Below are positions 19,183 to 32,173 of a stretch of 64,000 bases of DNA, piece after piece. Source of the stretch: Sphingopyxis sp. JAI128 (GTDB lineage: Bacteria > Pseudomonadota > Alphaproteobacteria > Sphingomonadales > Sphingomonadaceae); contig NZ_JACHDA010000001.1 of assembly GCF_014207235.1 (NCBI RefSeq), forward strand, positions 1 to 64,000. The letters run 5' to 3'. Under the pieces are notes generated by a model that was not told where the DNA came from, made no database searches, and saw only the letters and a program-made list of their open reading frames with translations. Numbering within the stretch: the stretch's first letter is position 1; each line of letters opens with the position of its first letter. Made by a program: the position numbers and the translations under genes.

Positions 19183-20102
19183 AAACCGTCCCCGATGCGG
19201 CTCCAGCGGGCGGCAGTGAACCAGCTGATCGGGTTGATCCAGCTGGCCGACCCGTCGGTCGAGAACATGCCGACGAGCGCATGGCCGACCAGATTTTCTT
19301 CGGGCACAAGGCCGATGCCCTGATTTTCCATCGCGGGGAAGCGGCTGTCGGCGCTGCGGTCGCGGTTGTCGCCCATCAGGAACAAATGGCCGGCGGGAAC
19401 GGTGACGAGCGGTGTATTGTCCTCGGGAATGTTGACGATGTCGAGGATTGCATAGCTCTTGCCGCTGGGCAGCGTCTCGCGAAATTGCTTATAGCGGCAC
19501 TGGCGCTGACCATCGGCGGTGATTTCTTCGAACTCGGGCGAATAGCAGGGCAGCGTGCCTGTCGCGCGCGATGCGTCGATCATGTTCGGCGTTACCGGAA
19601 TGACAAGATCGGGCATCGCTTCGCGCTTCAGGGGCTTGCCGTTCAGCCAGACGATGCCGTCCTTTACCTGCACGCTGTCGCCGGGCAGGCCGATGACGCG
19701 CTTGATATAATCATTGTCGTTGACCGGCGGCGCCTTGAACACAACGACATCGCCGCGTTCGGGCGTGCGCGGGAAAATGCGACCCGGGATCAGCGGAACG
19801 CTGAACGGCAGGCTGTATTTCGAATAACCATAGGCCATCTTATTCACGAGCAGATAGTCGCCGATCAGCAGGCGCGGCTGCATCGATTCCGACGGGATGT
19901 TGAACGGCGACAGGAAAAAGCTGCGGAAGATCAGGACCGCGATCGCGAGCAGCGCGAGGAAGCGGACGGTGTCGACGGCTTCTTCCTTCGCGGACACTGG
20001 CGCCGGGGTCGGGGCGGACGGCGCGGGTTCGGTTGGGGGCGTCACATCGGCGGTAAAGCTGGCGTTGGTCATGCCGCGCATTGGCGATGAATAGGTTGCC
20101 AC
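19179..20102 (-). CDS. lepB: Signal peptidase I
   Basis: Up to 307 residues. One N-terminal membrane segment ([19 protein letters not shown]) precedes the catalytic serine in [19 protein letters not shown]. The catalytic lysine is in [13 protein letters not shown], and the [11 protein letters not shown] box is present. It cleaves signal peptides at the outer face of the inner membrane. The start is uncertain: GTG at 20102, or ATG at 20081 or 20072, none with a good ribosome site. The N-terminal 40 residues are Pro/Ala-rich. Divergent from pgi. Confidence 0.93.
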   Translation of the reverse strand: MATYSSPMRGMTNASFTADVTPPTEPAPSAPTPAPVSAKEEAVDTVRFLALLAIAVLIFRSFFLSPFNIPSESMQPRLLIGDYLLVNKMAYGYSKYSLPFSVPLIPGRIFPRTPERGDVVVFKAPPVNDNDYIKRVIGLPGDSVQVKDGIVWLNGKPLKREAMPDLVIPVTPNMIDASRATGTLPCYSPEFEEITADGQRQCRYKQFRETLPSGKSYAILDIVNIPEDNTPLVTVPAGHLFLMGDNRDRSADSRFPAMENQGIGLVPEENLVGHALVGMFSTDGSASWINPISWFTAARWSRIGDGF

Positions 20103-20187
20103 GTCAAGCGAATATCGGCGGACGGCACTGGCGTGCGAGGAAGCGTGGGCTTAGAGAAAGTCGGAAGATTCACTCCGTCGAGGACAT

Positions 20188-21699
20188 ATGCGCATGACGA
20201 CCGCCACTCAGGCCTGGCAGGCTCTTTCCGACTGGCAGCCGCAAAAGCTGATTGAACTGGTCGCCGCCGATCCGCAAAAGCGGCTGCAGGCGCTGGTGCG
20301 GAGCGTCGCGGATATCCGCTTCGATTTCGCCAAGACGCATCTCGACGACGCTGCAATCGCAACGCTGTTGGATCTTGCGGCGGCGCAGGATTTCGAGGGA
20401 CGCCGGAAAACGCTCTTCGCCGGCGGTATCGCCAATCCAGCCGAGGGACGCGCGGCCGAACATAGCGCCGAACGCGGCGAGGGGGCGCCGGAATCGGTAC
20501 ATGTCGCGCAGGCGCTGCATCAGCGAATGCGGATGATGATCGACGCGATCGAAGCGGGGGCGTTCGGCGAGATCCGCCATCTGCTCCACATCGGCATCGG
20601 CGGATCGGCGCTTGGCCCCGACCTGCTGGTCGATGCGCTCGGTCGCCACAGCGACCGTTACGACGTCGCCGTGGTGTCGAACGTCGATGGCGCGGCGCTC
20701 GACGAAGCGTTCGCGAAATTCAGCCCCGAACATACGCTCATTGCCGTCGCATCGAAGACTTTCACCACGACCGAGACGTTGCTCAACGCCAATTCGGCGC
20801 TTCAATGGTTGGACGAGGCGGGAGTCGAAGACCCGCTCGGCCGCTTTATCGCGCTGACCGCCAAGCCCGAGCGCGCGATGGAGTGGGGGATCGACGAAAC
20901 GCGCATCCTGCCGTTCAGTGAAACCGTCGGGGGGCGCTATTCGCTCTGGTCATCGATCGGCTTTCCCGCGGCGCTCGCATTGGGCTGGGACGCCTTCGCC
21001 GACCTGCTCGAAGGGGCGGCCGAGATGGACCGCCATTTCCGCCTCGCCGACGGCGCCGACAATATCTGCCTGCTCGCGGCCTTCGCCGATCAGGTTTACG
21101 CGAACCGGCTTGGTTGCCAGACGCGCGCGGTCTTCGCTTACGATGAACGATTGCGCCTGCTTCCCGATTATCTCCAGCAACTCGAAATGGAATCGAACGG
21201 CAAGTCGGTGACTTTCGATGGCCAGCCGCTTGCGCAACAGACCGCGCCGATTACCTGGGGCGGTGTTGGCACCGACGCGCAGCATGCGGTGTTTCAGCTG
21301 CTGCATCAGGGGACGCATCTGACCCCGGTCGAATTTGTCGTCGCGCGCGAGCCCGATCACCTGCTCGACGATGCGCATCACGAAACGCTCGTGGCCAATT
21401 GTATCGCGCAGGGCGCGGCGCTGATGGCGGGACGTGCAAGCGAGGATGGCGCCCGCAACTACCCGGGCAACCGCCCCTCGACGACGATCCTGCTCGATCA
21501 GGTGACACCGCGCAGCCTCGGGGCGCTGATCGCCTTCTACGAGCATCGCGTCTTCGCCAACGCCGTGCTGCTCGGCATCAACCCGTTCGACCAGTTCGGG
21601 GTCGAGCTGGGCAAGGAAATGGCGAAAGGGCTTGCCGAAGGAACGGTCGAGTTCGATGCCGCGACGCAGGCCCTGATGCGGGCGGCGCTCGGCGATTGA
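20188..21699 (+). CDS. pgi: Glucose-6-phosphate isomerase
   Basis: A 503-residue isomerase of glucose-6-phosphate and fructose-6-phosphate. Visible blocks are HIGIGGSALGPDLL, SKTFTTTETL, VGGRYSLWSSIGFPAAL, the NYPGNRPSTT segment and the GVELGKEMAKGLAEG end. Length is shorter than the 550-residue enterobacterial form, as usual in this group. The ATG at 20188 has GAGG upstream; a second ATG two codons later is possible. Confidence 0.95.
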   Translation: MRMTTATQAWQALSDWQPQKLIELVAADPQKRLQALVRSVADIRFDFAKTHLDDAAIATLLDLAAAQDFEGRRKTLFAGGIANPAEGRAAEHSAERGEGAPESVHVAQALHQRMRMMIDAIEAGAFGEIRHLLHIGIGGSALGPDLLVDALGRHSDRYDVAVVSNVDGAALDEAFAKFSPEHTLIAVASKTFTTTETLLNANSALQWLDEAGVEDPLGRFIALTAKPERAMEWGIDETRILPFSETVGGRYSLWSSIGFPAALALGWDAFADLLEGAAEMDRHFRLADGADNICLLAAFADQVYANRLGCQTRAVFAYDERLRLLPDYLQQLEMESNGKSVTFDGQPLAQQTAPITWGGVGTDAQHAVFQLLHQGTHLTPVEFVVAREPDHLLDDAHHETLVANCIAQGAALMAGRASEDGARNYPGNRPSTTILLDQVTPRSLGALIAFYEHRVFANAVLLGINPFDQFGVELGKEMAKGLAEGTVEFDAATQALMRAALGD

Positions 21700-21808
21700 G
21701 CGTGCATCGCTGACACTGAGCGCAAATTTCGATTGGCAAGCCGCGCCGGTGTAACCACATAGGCGCCGAGCGCGAACAAGCACGCGACCGTCATATCAGG
21801 GGTTCCCT

Positions 21809-23155
21809 ATGAGCGAGTTTGATTACGACCTGTTTGTTATTGGTGCGGGCTCGGGCGGCGTGCGCGCGTCGCGCATCGCGGCATCGCACGGCGCGCGCGT
21901 TGCGGTGGCGGAGGAGTATCGGGTCGGTGGGACCTGCGTGATCCGCGGCTGCGTGCCCAAGAAATTGCTCGTTTACGGCGCCCATTTCGCGGAAGATATC
22001 CACGACGCGCGCAAGTTCGGCTGGAACGTCCCCGACTGCAAGTTCGACTGGCCGGTGCTACGCGACAATGTGCTGGCCGAGGTCGACCGGCTCGAGGGCC
22101 TCTACGGCCAGACGCTCGACAATCACAAGGTGACCGTCCTCCGAACGCGCGCGACGGTCGCCGGGCCGCAGAAAGTGCGCCTGGCCGACGGGACCGAGCT
22201 TACCGCCGAACGCATCCTGATCGCGACAGGCGGCTGGCCGCACGTCCCCGAATTTCCGGGCAGCGAACATGCGATCACATCGAACGAGGTATTCCACCTC
22301 GAAACGCTGCCGAAGCGCATCATCATCGCAGGCGGCGGCTATATCGCCAACGAGTTCGCCGGCATCTTCAACGAATTCGGCAGCAAGGTGACAATCGTCA
22401 ATCGCGGCGACACGATCCTGCGGGGTTATGACGAACAGATCCGCGACCGGCTGCTCCAGATTTCGATGACCAAGGGGATCGATTTCAAGTTTAACGCGCC
22501 GTTCGAGTCGATCGAGAAGAATGACGATGGATCGCTGACGGTGATGCTCGAAGGCTACGAGCCGATGCAGGCCGATGCGGTGCTGCTCGCTGCGGGGCGG
22601 GCTCCCAACAGTCGCGGGATCGGGCTGGAAGAGGTCGGCGTCGAGCTCGACGACAAGGGTGCGATCACGGTCGACGAGCGGAACCAGTCGTCGGTGCCGA
22701 GCATCTTCGCGGTCGGCGACGTTACCGACCGCATCCAGCTCACGCCCGTCGCGATCCGCGAGGGTCAGGCCTTCGCCGATACCTTCTATGGCGGCAAGCC
22801 GACGGTGGTCGATTATCAGAATGTGCCGAGCGCGGTGTTCAGCCACCCCCCGATCGGCGCGGTCGGCATGACCGAGGCAGAGGCGCGCAACAAGCTCGGC
22901 TCGGTCCGTGTCTACACCAGCGATTTCCGCGCGATGAAAAATGTCCTCGCCGGCCGCAACGAGCGCGCGCTGTACAAGATGATCGTCAACGCCGCGACCG
23001 ACCAAGTTGTCGGCCTGCATATGATCGGCCCCGATGCGCCCGAAATATTGCAGGCAGCGGCCGTCGCAGTGAAGGCGGGGCTGACCAAGGCGGATTTCGA
23101 CAACACCGTCGCGCTGCACCCCAGCATGGCCGAGGAACTGGTGCTGCTGAAATAG
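21809..23155 (+). CDS. gor: Glutathione reductase
   Basis: A 448-residue flavoprotein disulfide reductase. FAD site VIGAGSGGVRASRIA, redox-active disulfide C43-x4-C48 in GGTCVIRGCVPKKL, NAD(P) site IIAGGGYIANEFAG, and the C-terminal HPSMAEE segment. The CVIRGCVPKK form (rather than the lipoamide NxGC type) supports glutathione reductase, which regenerates GSH with NADPH. Length is normal. It is a single-gene unit after pgi. Confidence 0.93.
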   Translation: MSEFDYDLFVIGAGSGGVRASRIAASHGARVAVAEEYRVGGTCVIRGCVPKKLLVYGAHFAEDIHDARKFGWNVPDCKFDWPVLRDNVLAEVDRLEGLYGQTLDNHKVTVLRTRATVAGPQKVRLADGTELTAERILIATGGWPHVPEFPGSEHAITSNEVFHLETLPKRIIIAGGGYIANEFAGIFNEFGSKVTIVNRGDTILRGYDEQIRDRLLQISMTKGIDFKFNAPFESIEKNDDGSLTVMLEGYEPMQADAVLLAAGRAPNSRGIGLEEVGVELDDKGAITVDERNQSSVPSIFAVGDVTDRIQLTPVAIREGQAFADTFYGGKPTVVDYQNVPSAVFSHPPIGAVGMTEAEARNKLGSVRVYTSDFRAMKNVLAGRNERALYKMIVNAATDQVVGLHMIGPDAPEILQAAAVAVKAGLTKADFDNTVALHPSMAEELVLLK

Positions 23156-23162
23156 CCGCCGC

Positions 23163-23190
23163 GATCCCTGGCTTTCGCCGGGGCGCACCC
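23163..23190. repeat. Short palindromic intergenic repeat
   Basis: The gap between gor and the epimerase holds GATCCCTGGCTTTCGCCGGGG, an imperfect hairpin with a CTTTCG-like centre. Similar sequences lie at 2698, 35304 and 35806. It may also act as a weak terminator for gor, but no T-run follows. Confidence 0.4.
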
Positions 23191-23228
23191 AATGCTAGGC
23201 TTGTTCCCGAAAATCGCGGGAGGGACGC

Positions 23229-24246
23229 ATGGCGGGAACGGCTTTGGTCACCGGGGGCAGCGGCTATATCGCGGGCTTCCTGATCCGGCAGCTGATCGCA
23301 AATGGCTGGACCGTTAAGACAACCGTCCGCAGCCTGAAGCGCGAAGCCGAGGTTCGCGGCTGGCTAAAGGTCGACGACGGCAAGCTGCATTTCTTCGCCG
23401 CGGATCTGGAAGATGACGCCGGCTGGGCGGGAGGCGATGGCGGGGTGCAGCCATGTCGCGCATGTCGCGTCGCCCTTTCCGCTCGACGTTCCGAAACATG
23501 CCGACGAACTCGTGGTCCCGGCGCGTGAAGGCGCGCTGCGTGCGCTGCGTTTCGCCAAGGGAGCAAGGGCGAGGCGCTTTGTCCTCACCTCGTCGATGGC
23601 GGCGATCGCCTATGGACACGGCAAGGGGCGGGAACTCTACAACGAGGCGGATTGGACCAATCTCGATAATCCCGACGTCATGCCCTATCCGCGTTCGAAG
23701 ACCGTCGCCGAGCGCGCGGCGCGCGCTTGGGCAAGGACGGAGGCGCCCGAAATCGAGTTCGCCTCGGTCAATCCTGCCGCGGTGTTCGGGCCGCTGCTTT
23801 CCGACGATCTTTCGACATCGATCGAGGTCGTAAAGCAGCTGCTCGAAGGCAAGGTCCCGATGTGCCCCGATGTCGGCTTCGGCATAATCGACGTGCGCGA
23901 CGTCGCCGACATGCATTATCGGGCGCTGACCGCCGACGGAATCCGGGACGAGCGTTTCGTCTGCTCCGGGCCGTTCCTGAAATTTGTCGATGTCGCGAAT
24001 ATCCTGATCGCAAATCTGGGCGAACAGGCGCGCAAGGTGCCAACGCGCCGGATGCCCGACTGGTTGCTCAAGGCGCTGGCAGTCTTCCGTCCCGAACTCA
24101 AGCAGGTCGTTGCCGAACTTGGCAACATCCGCGGCGGCGACAGCCGCCACGCGATGCGGCGGCTCGGCTGGACGATGCGACGGCCGGAGGAAGCGGTCCT
24201 CGCGACCGCGCATAGTCTGATCGAGCGGGGGATCGTGGCAATCTAG
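23229..24246 (+). pseudogene. NAD-dependent epimerase/dihydroflavonol-reductase-like, frameshifted
   Basis: The N-terminal frame (from 23229) has the NAD site ALVTGGSGYIAGFLIRQL and LEDDAGW. The rest lies in the next frame from about 23432: AMAGCSHVAHVASPFP, LTSSMAAIAYG, the YPRSK catalytic Tyr-x3-Lys, and FASVNPAAVFGPLL. Removing one G from the GGG at 23429-23431 restores continuous reading as WAEAMAGCSHVAHVASP. The repaired protein, about 338 residues, is a normal extended SDR. As given it is broken; a sequence error is possible because no other decay is visible. Confidence 0.82.
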
Positions 24247-25652
24247 CCGATCCGGTACGGCACGACGTCGCGGCGGTCGGGGTCGACAAGGATCGGGCGG
24301 TCGCTCGGCGGGAAGGCGCGTTGATCGCAATCGTCGCGTGGGCAGATGCGGCACGACAGGCCGATGCGCGTCGCGGCTTGCGGCGCATTCACATCGACTC
24401 CGTCGGCGTAGACGAAGTCGGCGGCATATTGCGCCTCGCATCCGAGCGCGACGGCGTAACGGCGCGGTGAGCGGGCGTAGCTGCCCGAGGGTTTTACCAA
24501 CCCTTTCGCCATCGACACATAGCGCAGCCCGTCGGGCGTCTCGGCAAGCTGGAAGAGAATACGGTCGGGAATCGCCGCCGCTTCGTGGACGATCCACAGC
24601 GGACAGGCGCCGCCGAAGCGTGCAAATTGCAGGCGCGTCGCGCTGTGGCGCTTGGTGATGTTGCCCGCCATGTCGACGCGGCAGAAGAACATCGGGATGC
24701 CGCGCGCGCCGGGGCGCTGGAGGGTCGAGAGGCGGTGGCACGCCTGCTCGAAACTCACCCCATATTCAAGGCGAAGGCGATCGATATCGTGGCGCAACGC
24801 GCGCGCGCTGGCGCGGAAGGGGGCGTAGGGCATCAGCACCGCGCCCGCCGCATAGTTGGCGAGCCCGACGTGGAGCAATTGTCGCGCCGCCGCGGTGCGT
24901 AGCGGGCTGGCCTCGACCACCGCCGCGATCTCTTTCGCCAGCGCGAGGGCGGCGAGCTGGTGCGCGAGCTGGAAGCGCCGCGTTTCTGTGGGCTGCGACG
25001 GGTCGATGACAAGGTGGCGCATCGTCGCGTCATAGTCGCGCAGCGCCTGCGCCTGATTATAGACGATCGAGATGCCGAGCGCATCGCGCAGCCGTCGCTC
25101 GATCGTTTCGATTGCGGGCGAGGGGTCCTTGCCGCGGAGCTGCGCGGCGAGCGCCTCGGCGGCGCGGTCGATGCTGTCGACATAATTGCCCGCATCGTGA
25201 AACCAGTCGCGTACCTCTTCCCACGGCAGGCGGCTCCCCTCGGCGGTGCCGCCGGTCAGCGCTTCGTCGATGATCTGGAGCCGCTGTCCCGCGCGGCGGT
25301 AAGCGGCGTGGAGCGCGACGAACTGGTCGGCGAACTGCGGCTGCTGGAGCGCCGCGCGTTCGACCTGTTCGGGGGGCAGCGGCGCGGCCGCGAACAGCGG
25401 ATCGGCGGCTGCTTCGCGGAGCGCGCCGGCGCGGCGGTCGCCCGCATCGGCGGCGACCTCTTCCCATTCGAGCGGAAACAGCTTTTGCAGGCGGTCGAGC
25501 AGCGCGGGGGTGAGCGGGCGGTCGTCATGCTCGATCTGGCTGAGGTAGGAGGCCGAGATGCCAAGCTGGCCCGCGAAGTCGGCCTGGCGGAGGGCGCGGG
25601 TTTCCCGAAGTTGGCGAAGTTGCCGCCCAGCGTAGAGTCGGGTTTGCACCAT
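24243..25652 (-). CDS. PrpR/RamB-type short-chain acyl-CoA regulator (XRE HTH)
   Basis: About 469 residues. An XRE helix-turn-helix ([22 protein letters not shown] region) lies at the N-terminus. A middle IrrE/ImmA-like region follows. The C-terminal short-chain fatty acyl regulator domain ends with a cysteine cluster, [16 protein letters not shown], a hallmark of the RamB/PrpR/ScfR family. Relatives sense acetyl- or propionyl-CoA status and bind TTTGCAA-type boxes. It is divergent from pccB and is probably the switch for propionyl-CoA catabolism. I chose the ATG at 25652; an upstream TTG at 25688 would place coding sequence inside the operators. Confidence 0.85.
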   Translation of the reverse strand: MVQTRLYAGRQLRQLRETRALRQADFAGQLGISASYLSQIEHDDRPLTPALLDRLQKLFPLEWEEVAADAGDRRAGALREAAADPLFAAAPLPPEQVERAALQQPQFADQFVALHAAYRRAGQRLQIIDEALTGGTAEGSRLPWEEVRDWFHDAGNYVDSIDRAAEALAAQLRGKDPSPAIETIERRLRDALGISIVYNQAQALRDYDATMRHLVIDPSQPTETRRFQLAHQLAALALAKEIAAVVEASPLRTAAARQLLHVGLANYAAGAVLMPYAPFRASARALRHDIDRLRLEYGVSFEQACHRLSTLQRPGARGIPMFFCRVDMAGNITKRHSATRLQFARFGGACPLWIVHEAAAIPDRILFQLAETPDGLRYVSMAKGLVKPSGSYARSPRRYAVALGCEAQYAADFVYADGVDVNAPQAATRIGLSCRICPRDDCDQRAFPPSDRPILVDPDRRDVVPYRIG

Positions 25653-25710
25653 CCGCACGATGCTACTTTGCAAACCTGTACTTTGCAACTTTGCAAATTC
25701 GCATTTGCAT
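25642..25710. promoter_or_regulatory. Cluster of TTTGCAA operator boxes between the regulator and pccB
   Basis: Direct copies: ACTTTGCAAA at 25665-25674, ACTTTGCAAC at 25680-25689 and ACTTTGCAAA at 25688-25697. A partial ATTTGCAT lies at 25703-25710 and a GTTTGCA half-copy at 25642-25648. Centre spacing is 15 then 8 bases. This matches the AAACTTTGCAAA-type site known for RamB, a relative of the adjacent regulator. The cluster lies upstream of both divergent genes, so it probably controls both. Confidence 0.75.
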
Positions 25711-25762
25711 CGACTGTGCGAGCGAGGCAGACGGCGCTGTCGCCATTGTTGAAGGGGCTCGC

Positions 25763-27295
25763 ATGTCTGCCAATATCGCCGAAATGGAACGCCGCCGCGC
25801 TGCCGCGCGGCTGGGCGGGGGGCAAAAGCGCATCGATGCGCAGCATGCCAAGGGCAAGCTGACCGCGCGCGAGCGGCTCGACGTGCTGCTCGACGAAGGA
25901 TCGTTCGAGGAACTCGACACCTATGTCGAGCATGATTGCGTCGATTTCGGCATGGAAAAACAGAAGATCCCCGGCGACGGCGTCGTCACCGGCAGCGGCA
26001 CGATCAACGGCCGCCTCGTCTATGTCTTCAGCCAGGATTTCACGGTGTTCGGCGGATCGCTGTCGAAGCGCCATGCCGAGAAGATATGCAAGGTGATGGA
26101 CAAGGCGATGCTCGCGGGCGCGCCGGTGATCGGGCTCAACGACAGCGGCGGCGCGCGCATCCAGGAGGGTGTCGCAAGCCTTGGCGGCTATGCCGACGTG
26201 TTCCAGAAGAATGTGTTGGCGTCGGGCGTCGTGCCGCAGATCAGCCTGATCATGGGGCCGTGCGCGGGCGGGGCGGTTTACAGCCCCGCGATGACCGACT
26301 TCATCTTCATGGTGAAGGATTCGAGCTATATGTTCGTCACCGGGCCTGACGTGGTCAAGACGGTGACCAACGAGGTGGTAACGCAAGAGGAGCTGGGCGG
26401 CGCGATCACGCACACGACCAAGAGCTCGGTCGCCGATATCGCGTTCGAAAATGATATCGAGACGTTGCTGGCGACGCGCGATTTCTTCGACTATCTGCCC
26501 GAAAACAACCGCAGCGGCGTTCCGGTCCGTCCGACGAGTGACCCTTATGACCGCGAGGACAAGAGCCTCGACACGCTGATCCCGCCCAATGCGAACCAGC
26601 CGTACGACATGCACGAGCTAATCCGTAAAACGGTCGACGAAGGCGATTTCTTCGAAGTACAGCCGGCGCATGCAGGCAACATCATCTGCGGCTTCGGGCG
26701 CATCGAGGGGCGCACCATCGGCATCGTCGCGAACCAGCCGCTGGTGCTCGCCGGGGTGCTCGACATCAATTCGTCGAAGAAGGCGGCGCGCTTTGTGCGC
26801 TTCTGCGACGCGTTCGAGATACCGATTGTCACCTTCGTCGACGTCCCCGGCTTCCTGCCGGGAACGGCGCAGGAATATAATGGCATCATCAAGCATGGCG
26901 CAAAGCTGCTCTTCGCTTATGCCGAGGCGACGGTGCCCAAGATCACGGTGATCACGCGCAAGGCCTATGGCGGCGCGTACGACGTGATGGCGTCGAAGCA
27001 TCTGCGCGGCGATCTGAACTATGCCTGGCCGACCGCCGAAATCGCGGTGATGGGCGCGAAAGGCGCGGTCGAAATCATCTTCCGCAGCGATATCGGCGAC
27101 CCCGAAAAGATCGCCGAGCGCACGAAGGAATATGAGGACCGCTTCGCCAACCCGTTCGTCGCGGCGCAGCGGGGGTATATCGACGAGGTGATCTATCCGC
27201 ACTCGACGCGGCGGCGGATCGCGCTGGGCTTACGGAAGCTCAGGAACAAGAGCCTCGAAAATCCGTGGAAGAAGCATGATAATATTCCTCTCTAG
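25763..27295 (+). CDS. pccB: Propionyl-CoA carboxylase beta (carboxyltransferase) subunit
   Basis: A 510-residue biotin-dependent carboxyltransferase that moves carboxyl from biotin to propionyl-CoA, giving methylmalonyl-CoA. Key segments are the acyl-CoA oxyanion motif [28 protein letters not shown], and [26 protein letters not shown] with its second oxyanion site. The ATG at 25763 has GAAGGGG upstream; the frame extends back through the operator region but that part is not credible. First gene of a unit ending with pccA. Confidence 0.95.
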   Translation: MSANIAEMERRRAAARLGGGQKRIDAQHAKGKLTARERLDVLLDEGSFEELDTYVEHDCVDFGMEKQKIPGDGVVTGSGTINGRLVYVFSQDFTVFGGSLSKRHAEKICKVMDKAMLAGAPVIGLNDSGGARIQEGVASLGGYADVFQKNVLASGVVPQISLIMGPCAGGAVYSPAMTDFIFMVKDSSYMFVTGPDVVKTVTNEVVTQEELGGAITHTTKSSVADIAFENDIETLLATRDFFDYLPENNRSGVPVRPTSDPYDREDKSLDTLIPPNANQPYDMHELIRKTVDEGDFFEVQPAHAGNIICGFGRIEGRTIGIVANQPLVLAGVLDINSSKKAARFVRFCDAFEIPIVTFVDVPGFLPGTAQEYNGIIKHGAKLLFAYAEATVPKITVITRKAYGGAYDVMASKHLRGDLNYAWPTAEIAVMGAKGAVEIIFRSDIGDPEKIAERTKEYEDRFANPFVAAQRGYIDEVIYPHSTRRRIALGLRKLRNKSLENPWKKHDNIPL

Positions 27296-27674
27296 CATTC
27301 TGCTCACGACTGCCGTCGTTCAGCAGCCGGTGTCGGTGCCGGTCACGCCGCCTCGCAACGAGTTGGAGCGACGACTTCTGGCTCCCGGCGATGACGTGCT
27401 CAGTGATGTCCAGGCTTGGGTCGACGTAAATGCCAAAGATCCGGATGCGCTACAAAGCGCTATGACGGAAGCCGGGTTCGGACCAGCTCGCACAGACGCG
27501 GAATGCTGGTTCCGTCGTTACGAAAGAATCGTTGCGCCCGACGGGCTGCGGCGCATGGCGACCATCAGGTTTTGTGAGGGCCGAAAGCCGTTCGCTTTTG
27601 TCCTGATAGGCTATCCTTATCCTAGCCGGGCGCCGCAGCCGGGCGCGGTCCGTACATCCCGCCCTAAACAATGA
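27276..27674 (+). CDS. Small exported protein of unknown function
   Basis: A 132-residue protein starting inside the last 20 bases of pccB. A short hydrophobic start ([14 protein letters not shown]) looks like a signal peptide, followed by a Pro-rich segment and two cysteines (near residues 77 and 99). No family is recognised. Its overlap with pccB and its place before the epimerase put it in the propionyl-CoA transcript. An unrelated passenger gene is equally possible. Confidence 0.55.
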   Translation: MIIFLSSILLTTAVVQQPVSVPVTPPRNELERRLLAPGDDVLSDVQAWVDVNAKDPDALQSAMTEAGFGPARTDAECWFRRYERIVAPDGLRRMATIRFCEGRKPFAFVLIGYPYPSRAPQPGAVRTSRPKQ

Positions 27675-27682
27675 GACCAATC

Positions 27683-28126
27683 ATGAAACTAGGCCGCCTC
27701 AACCATATCGGCGTTGCGACGCCGTCGATTGCCGATAGCATCGCCTTTTACCGCGACGTGATGGGCGCGACTAAAATCCATGATCCGTTCGACCTGCCCG
27801 AGCAGGGGGTGAAGGTGTGCTTCGTCGATACCCCCGGCGCCGACGGCGCGCTGAACGGCACACAGATCGAGCTGATCGAGCCATTGCCGGGCAACACCTC
27901 GATCGCGGGCTTCCTTGAGAAGAACCCCGCAGGAGGCCAGCATCATATGTGCTACGAAGTGCCCGACATTCATGCCGCCAAGGCTGCGTTCGAGGCGATG
28001 GGCAAGCGCGTGCTCGGCGAACCCCGCATCGGCGCGCATGGGACGCCCATTTTCTTTGTCCACCCCAAGGATATGGGCGGGGTTCTCACCGAAATTATGG
28101 AAACTCCGAAGGATGATCACGCATGA
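27683..28126 (+). CDS. mce: Methylmalonyl-CoA epimerase
   Basis: A 147-residue vicinal-oxygen-chelate protein converting (S)- to (R)-methylmalonyl-CoA. Metal and active-site segments are LNHIGVATPS, EQGVKVCFV, QIELIEP, GGQHHMCYEV and LTEIMET. The ATG at 27683 is chosen because the conserved start KLGRLNHIG begins there; an ATG four codons earlier lacks a ribosome site. It supplies the isomer that the mutase at 28749 uses. Ends overlapping the GST gene by four bases. Confidence 0.94.
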   Translation: MKLGRLNHIGVATPSIADSIAFYRDVMGATKIHDPFDLPEQGVKVCFVDTPGADGALNGTQIELIEPLPGNTSIAGFLEKNPAGGQHHMCYEVPDIHAAKAAFEAMGKRVLGEPRIGAHGTPIFFVHPKDMGGVLTEIMETPKDDHA

Positions 28127-28737
28127 TTTTTTACGATAGCCCCAATCCGGCGCCCAACCCACGCCGCGTCCGCATCTTCGCGGCGGAGAAGGGCATCGAC
28201 CTGCCGAGCGAGACGATTTCGATCGTCGCGGGTGAGCAAAAGACGCCCGCCTATCTCGCGATCAACCCGCGCGGTCAGACGCCGGCGCTCCGGCTCGACG
28301 ATGGTTCGGTGCTGACCGAGAGCGTTGCGATCTGCCGCTATCTGGAGGCGCTATACCCGGACGCGCCGCTGTTCGGCGCGACCCCGGCCGAGATTGGGGC
28401 GATCGAAATGTGGATTCGCCGGGTCGAACTTGTGCTGATGGAGCCGATCAGCAAGATTTGGCTGCATACCCACCCCTTTACCGCGCGGCTGCCGATCCAG
28501 CGCTTCCCCGACTATGGTGAGGCCAACCGCCCGCGTGCGATGGATGCTTTTGCGATGTGCGACGCTGCGCTCGGTCAATCGCCGTGGCTGGCGGGCGAGG
28601 CATTCAGCGTGGCGGATATTCTGTTGCTGACCGCCGTCGATTTTGCCGCCTTCATCGGCGTTCCGTTCCCCGATGACCTTGGCCATTTGCGCAGCTGGCG
28701 CCAGCGCATGTCCGCCCGGCCCAGCGCGACGGCCTGA
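28123..28737 (+). CDS. Glutathione S-transferase family protein
   Basis: A 204-residue GST. The thioredoxin-like N-terminal half has [30 protein letters not shown] (glutathione-binding cis-Pro and Glu-Ser), and the helical half carries a [18 protein letters not shown] N-capping segment. It overlaps mce by four bases and sits 11 bases before the mutase gene, so it is translated within the operon. Its role there is unclear; it may detoxify reactive acyl intermediates, but this is inference. Confidence 0.86.
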   Translation: MIFYDSPNPAPNPRRVRIFAAEKGIDLPSETISIVAGEQKTPAYLAINPRGQTPALRLDDGSVLTESVAICRYLEALYPDAPLFGATPAEIGAIEMWIRRVELVLMEPISKIWLHTHPFTARLPIQRFPDYGEANRPRAMDAFAMCDAALGQSPWLAGEAFSVADILLLTAVDFAAFIGVPFPDDLGHLRSWRQRMSARPSATA

Positions 28738-28748
28738 AAGCGAAGATC

Positions 28749-30892
<2,144 letters not shown>

Positions 30893-30896
<4 letters not shown>

Positions 30897-32173
30897 GCGA
30901 CCATAAACCCGAAACGTTGAGCGTTCACGCCGGCACCGCGCCCGATCCGACGACCAAGGCGCGGATCACGCCGATTTACCAGACGGCATCCTACGTGTTT
31001 GACGATGTCGACCACGCCTCGCGATTGTTCAACCTTCAGGAATTCGGGAATATCTATACCCGGATCATGAACCCCACCAACGGCGCGCTCGAAGGCAAGA
31101 TTGCGGCGCTGGAGGGCGGGCAGGCGGCGCTCGCGGTCGCCTCGGGGCACGCCGCGCAATTCCTGGCTTTTCATACGATCATGGAACCGGGGTGCGAGAT
31201 CGTCGCAGCGAAAAAGCTGTATGGCGGCTCGCTCAACCAATTGGGGCAAAGCTTCCGCAAGATGGCGTGGACGACGCATTTCGTCGATGCCGACGATCCG
31301 GCGAAGGTCGCGGCGGCGATCAATGACAAGACGCGCGCGGTGTTCATCGAAAGCCTCGCCAATCCAGGCGGGGTCGTTCAGGATATCGCTGCAATTGCCA
31401 AGATCGCCCACGATGCCGGCGTGCCGCTCATCGTCGACAACACGATGGCAACCCCGATGCTGTGCCGGCCGATCGAGCATGGCGCCGACATCGTCGTTCA
31501 TTCGGCGACCAAATTTTTAAACGGTCACGGCAATGCAATCGGCGGCTTGATTGTCGATGCCGGGACGTTCGACTGGGCGAAAGGCGGCAAATATCCCGCG
31601 CTGAGCGAACCGAATGCCTCCTATCACGGGCTCAAATTCACCGATGCGTTCGGGCCGCTGGCCTTCATTCTCGCGGCGCGGACGCTCGGCCTGCGCGACC
31701 TGGGCCCCGCGCTCGCGCCGATGAATGCCTTTCTTGCGCTCACCGGTATGGAGACGCTGGCGCTGCGCATGGACCGGCATTGCAGCAATGCGATCGCGCT
31801 CGCCAAATGGTTGCGGGATCATCCGGCGGTGAGTTGGGTCTCTTATGCCGGGCTGCGCGACAGCCCCTATCACGAATTGGCGCACAAATATCTCGGCGGG
31901 CGCGGCGGCGCCGTGTTCACCTTCGGACTCAAGGGCGGCTACGACGCCGGCGTCAAGCTCGTCTCCTCGGTCAAGCTGTTCAGCCATCTCGCCAATCTTG
32001 GCGATACCCGTTCGCTGATCATCCACCCCGCCTCGACAACACACAGCCAGCTTTCGGAGGCCGAACTGGTCGAAGCCGGCGCCGGCCCCGACGTCGTCCG
32101 TGTGTCGGTGGGGATCGAACATATCGACGACATCATCGCCGACCTGGCGCAGGCATTGGAGACCGAAGCGTGA
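30893..32173 (+). CDS. metY: O-acetylhomoserine sulfhydrylase (PLP)
   Basis: A 426-residue Cys/Met-metabolism PLP enzyme. PLP lysine K207 in [13 protein letters not shown], with [35 protein letters not shown] N-terminal sequence typical of the sulfhydrylase rather than gamma-lyase group. It makes homocysteine from O-acetylhomoserine and sulfide. Its ATG overlaps the mutase stop and its stop overlaps the bioB start, so it is locked into the operon. A role as a lyase producing 2-oxobutyrate (a propionyl-CoA precursor) cannot be excluded from sequence. Confidence 0.85.

Noticed and set aside
31462..32169. N-terminal extension of bioB within metY
   Set aside because: The BioB family begins at the GTG at 32170; the extension is an out-of-frame reading of metY.
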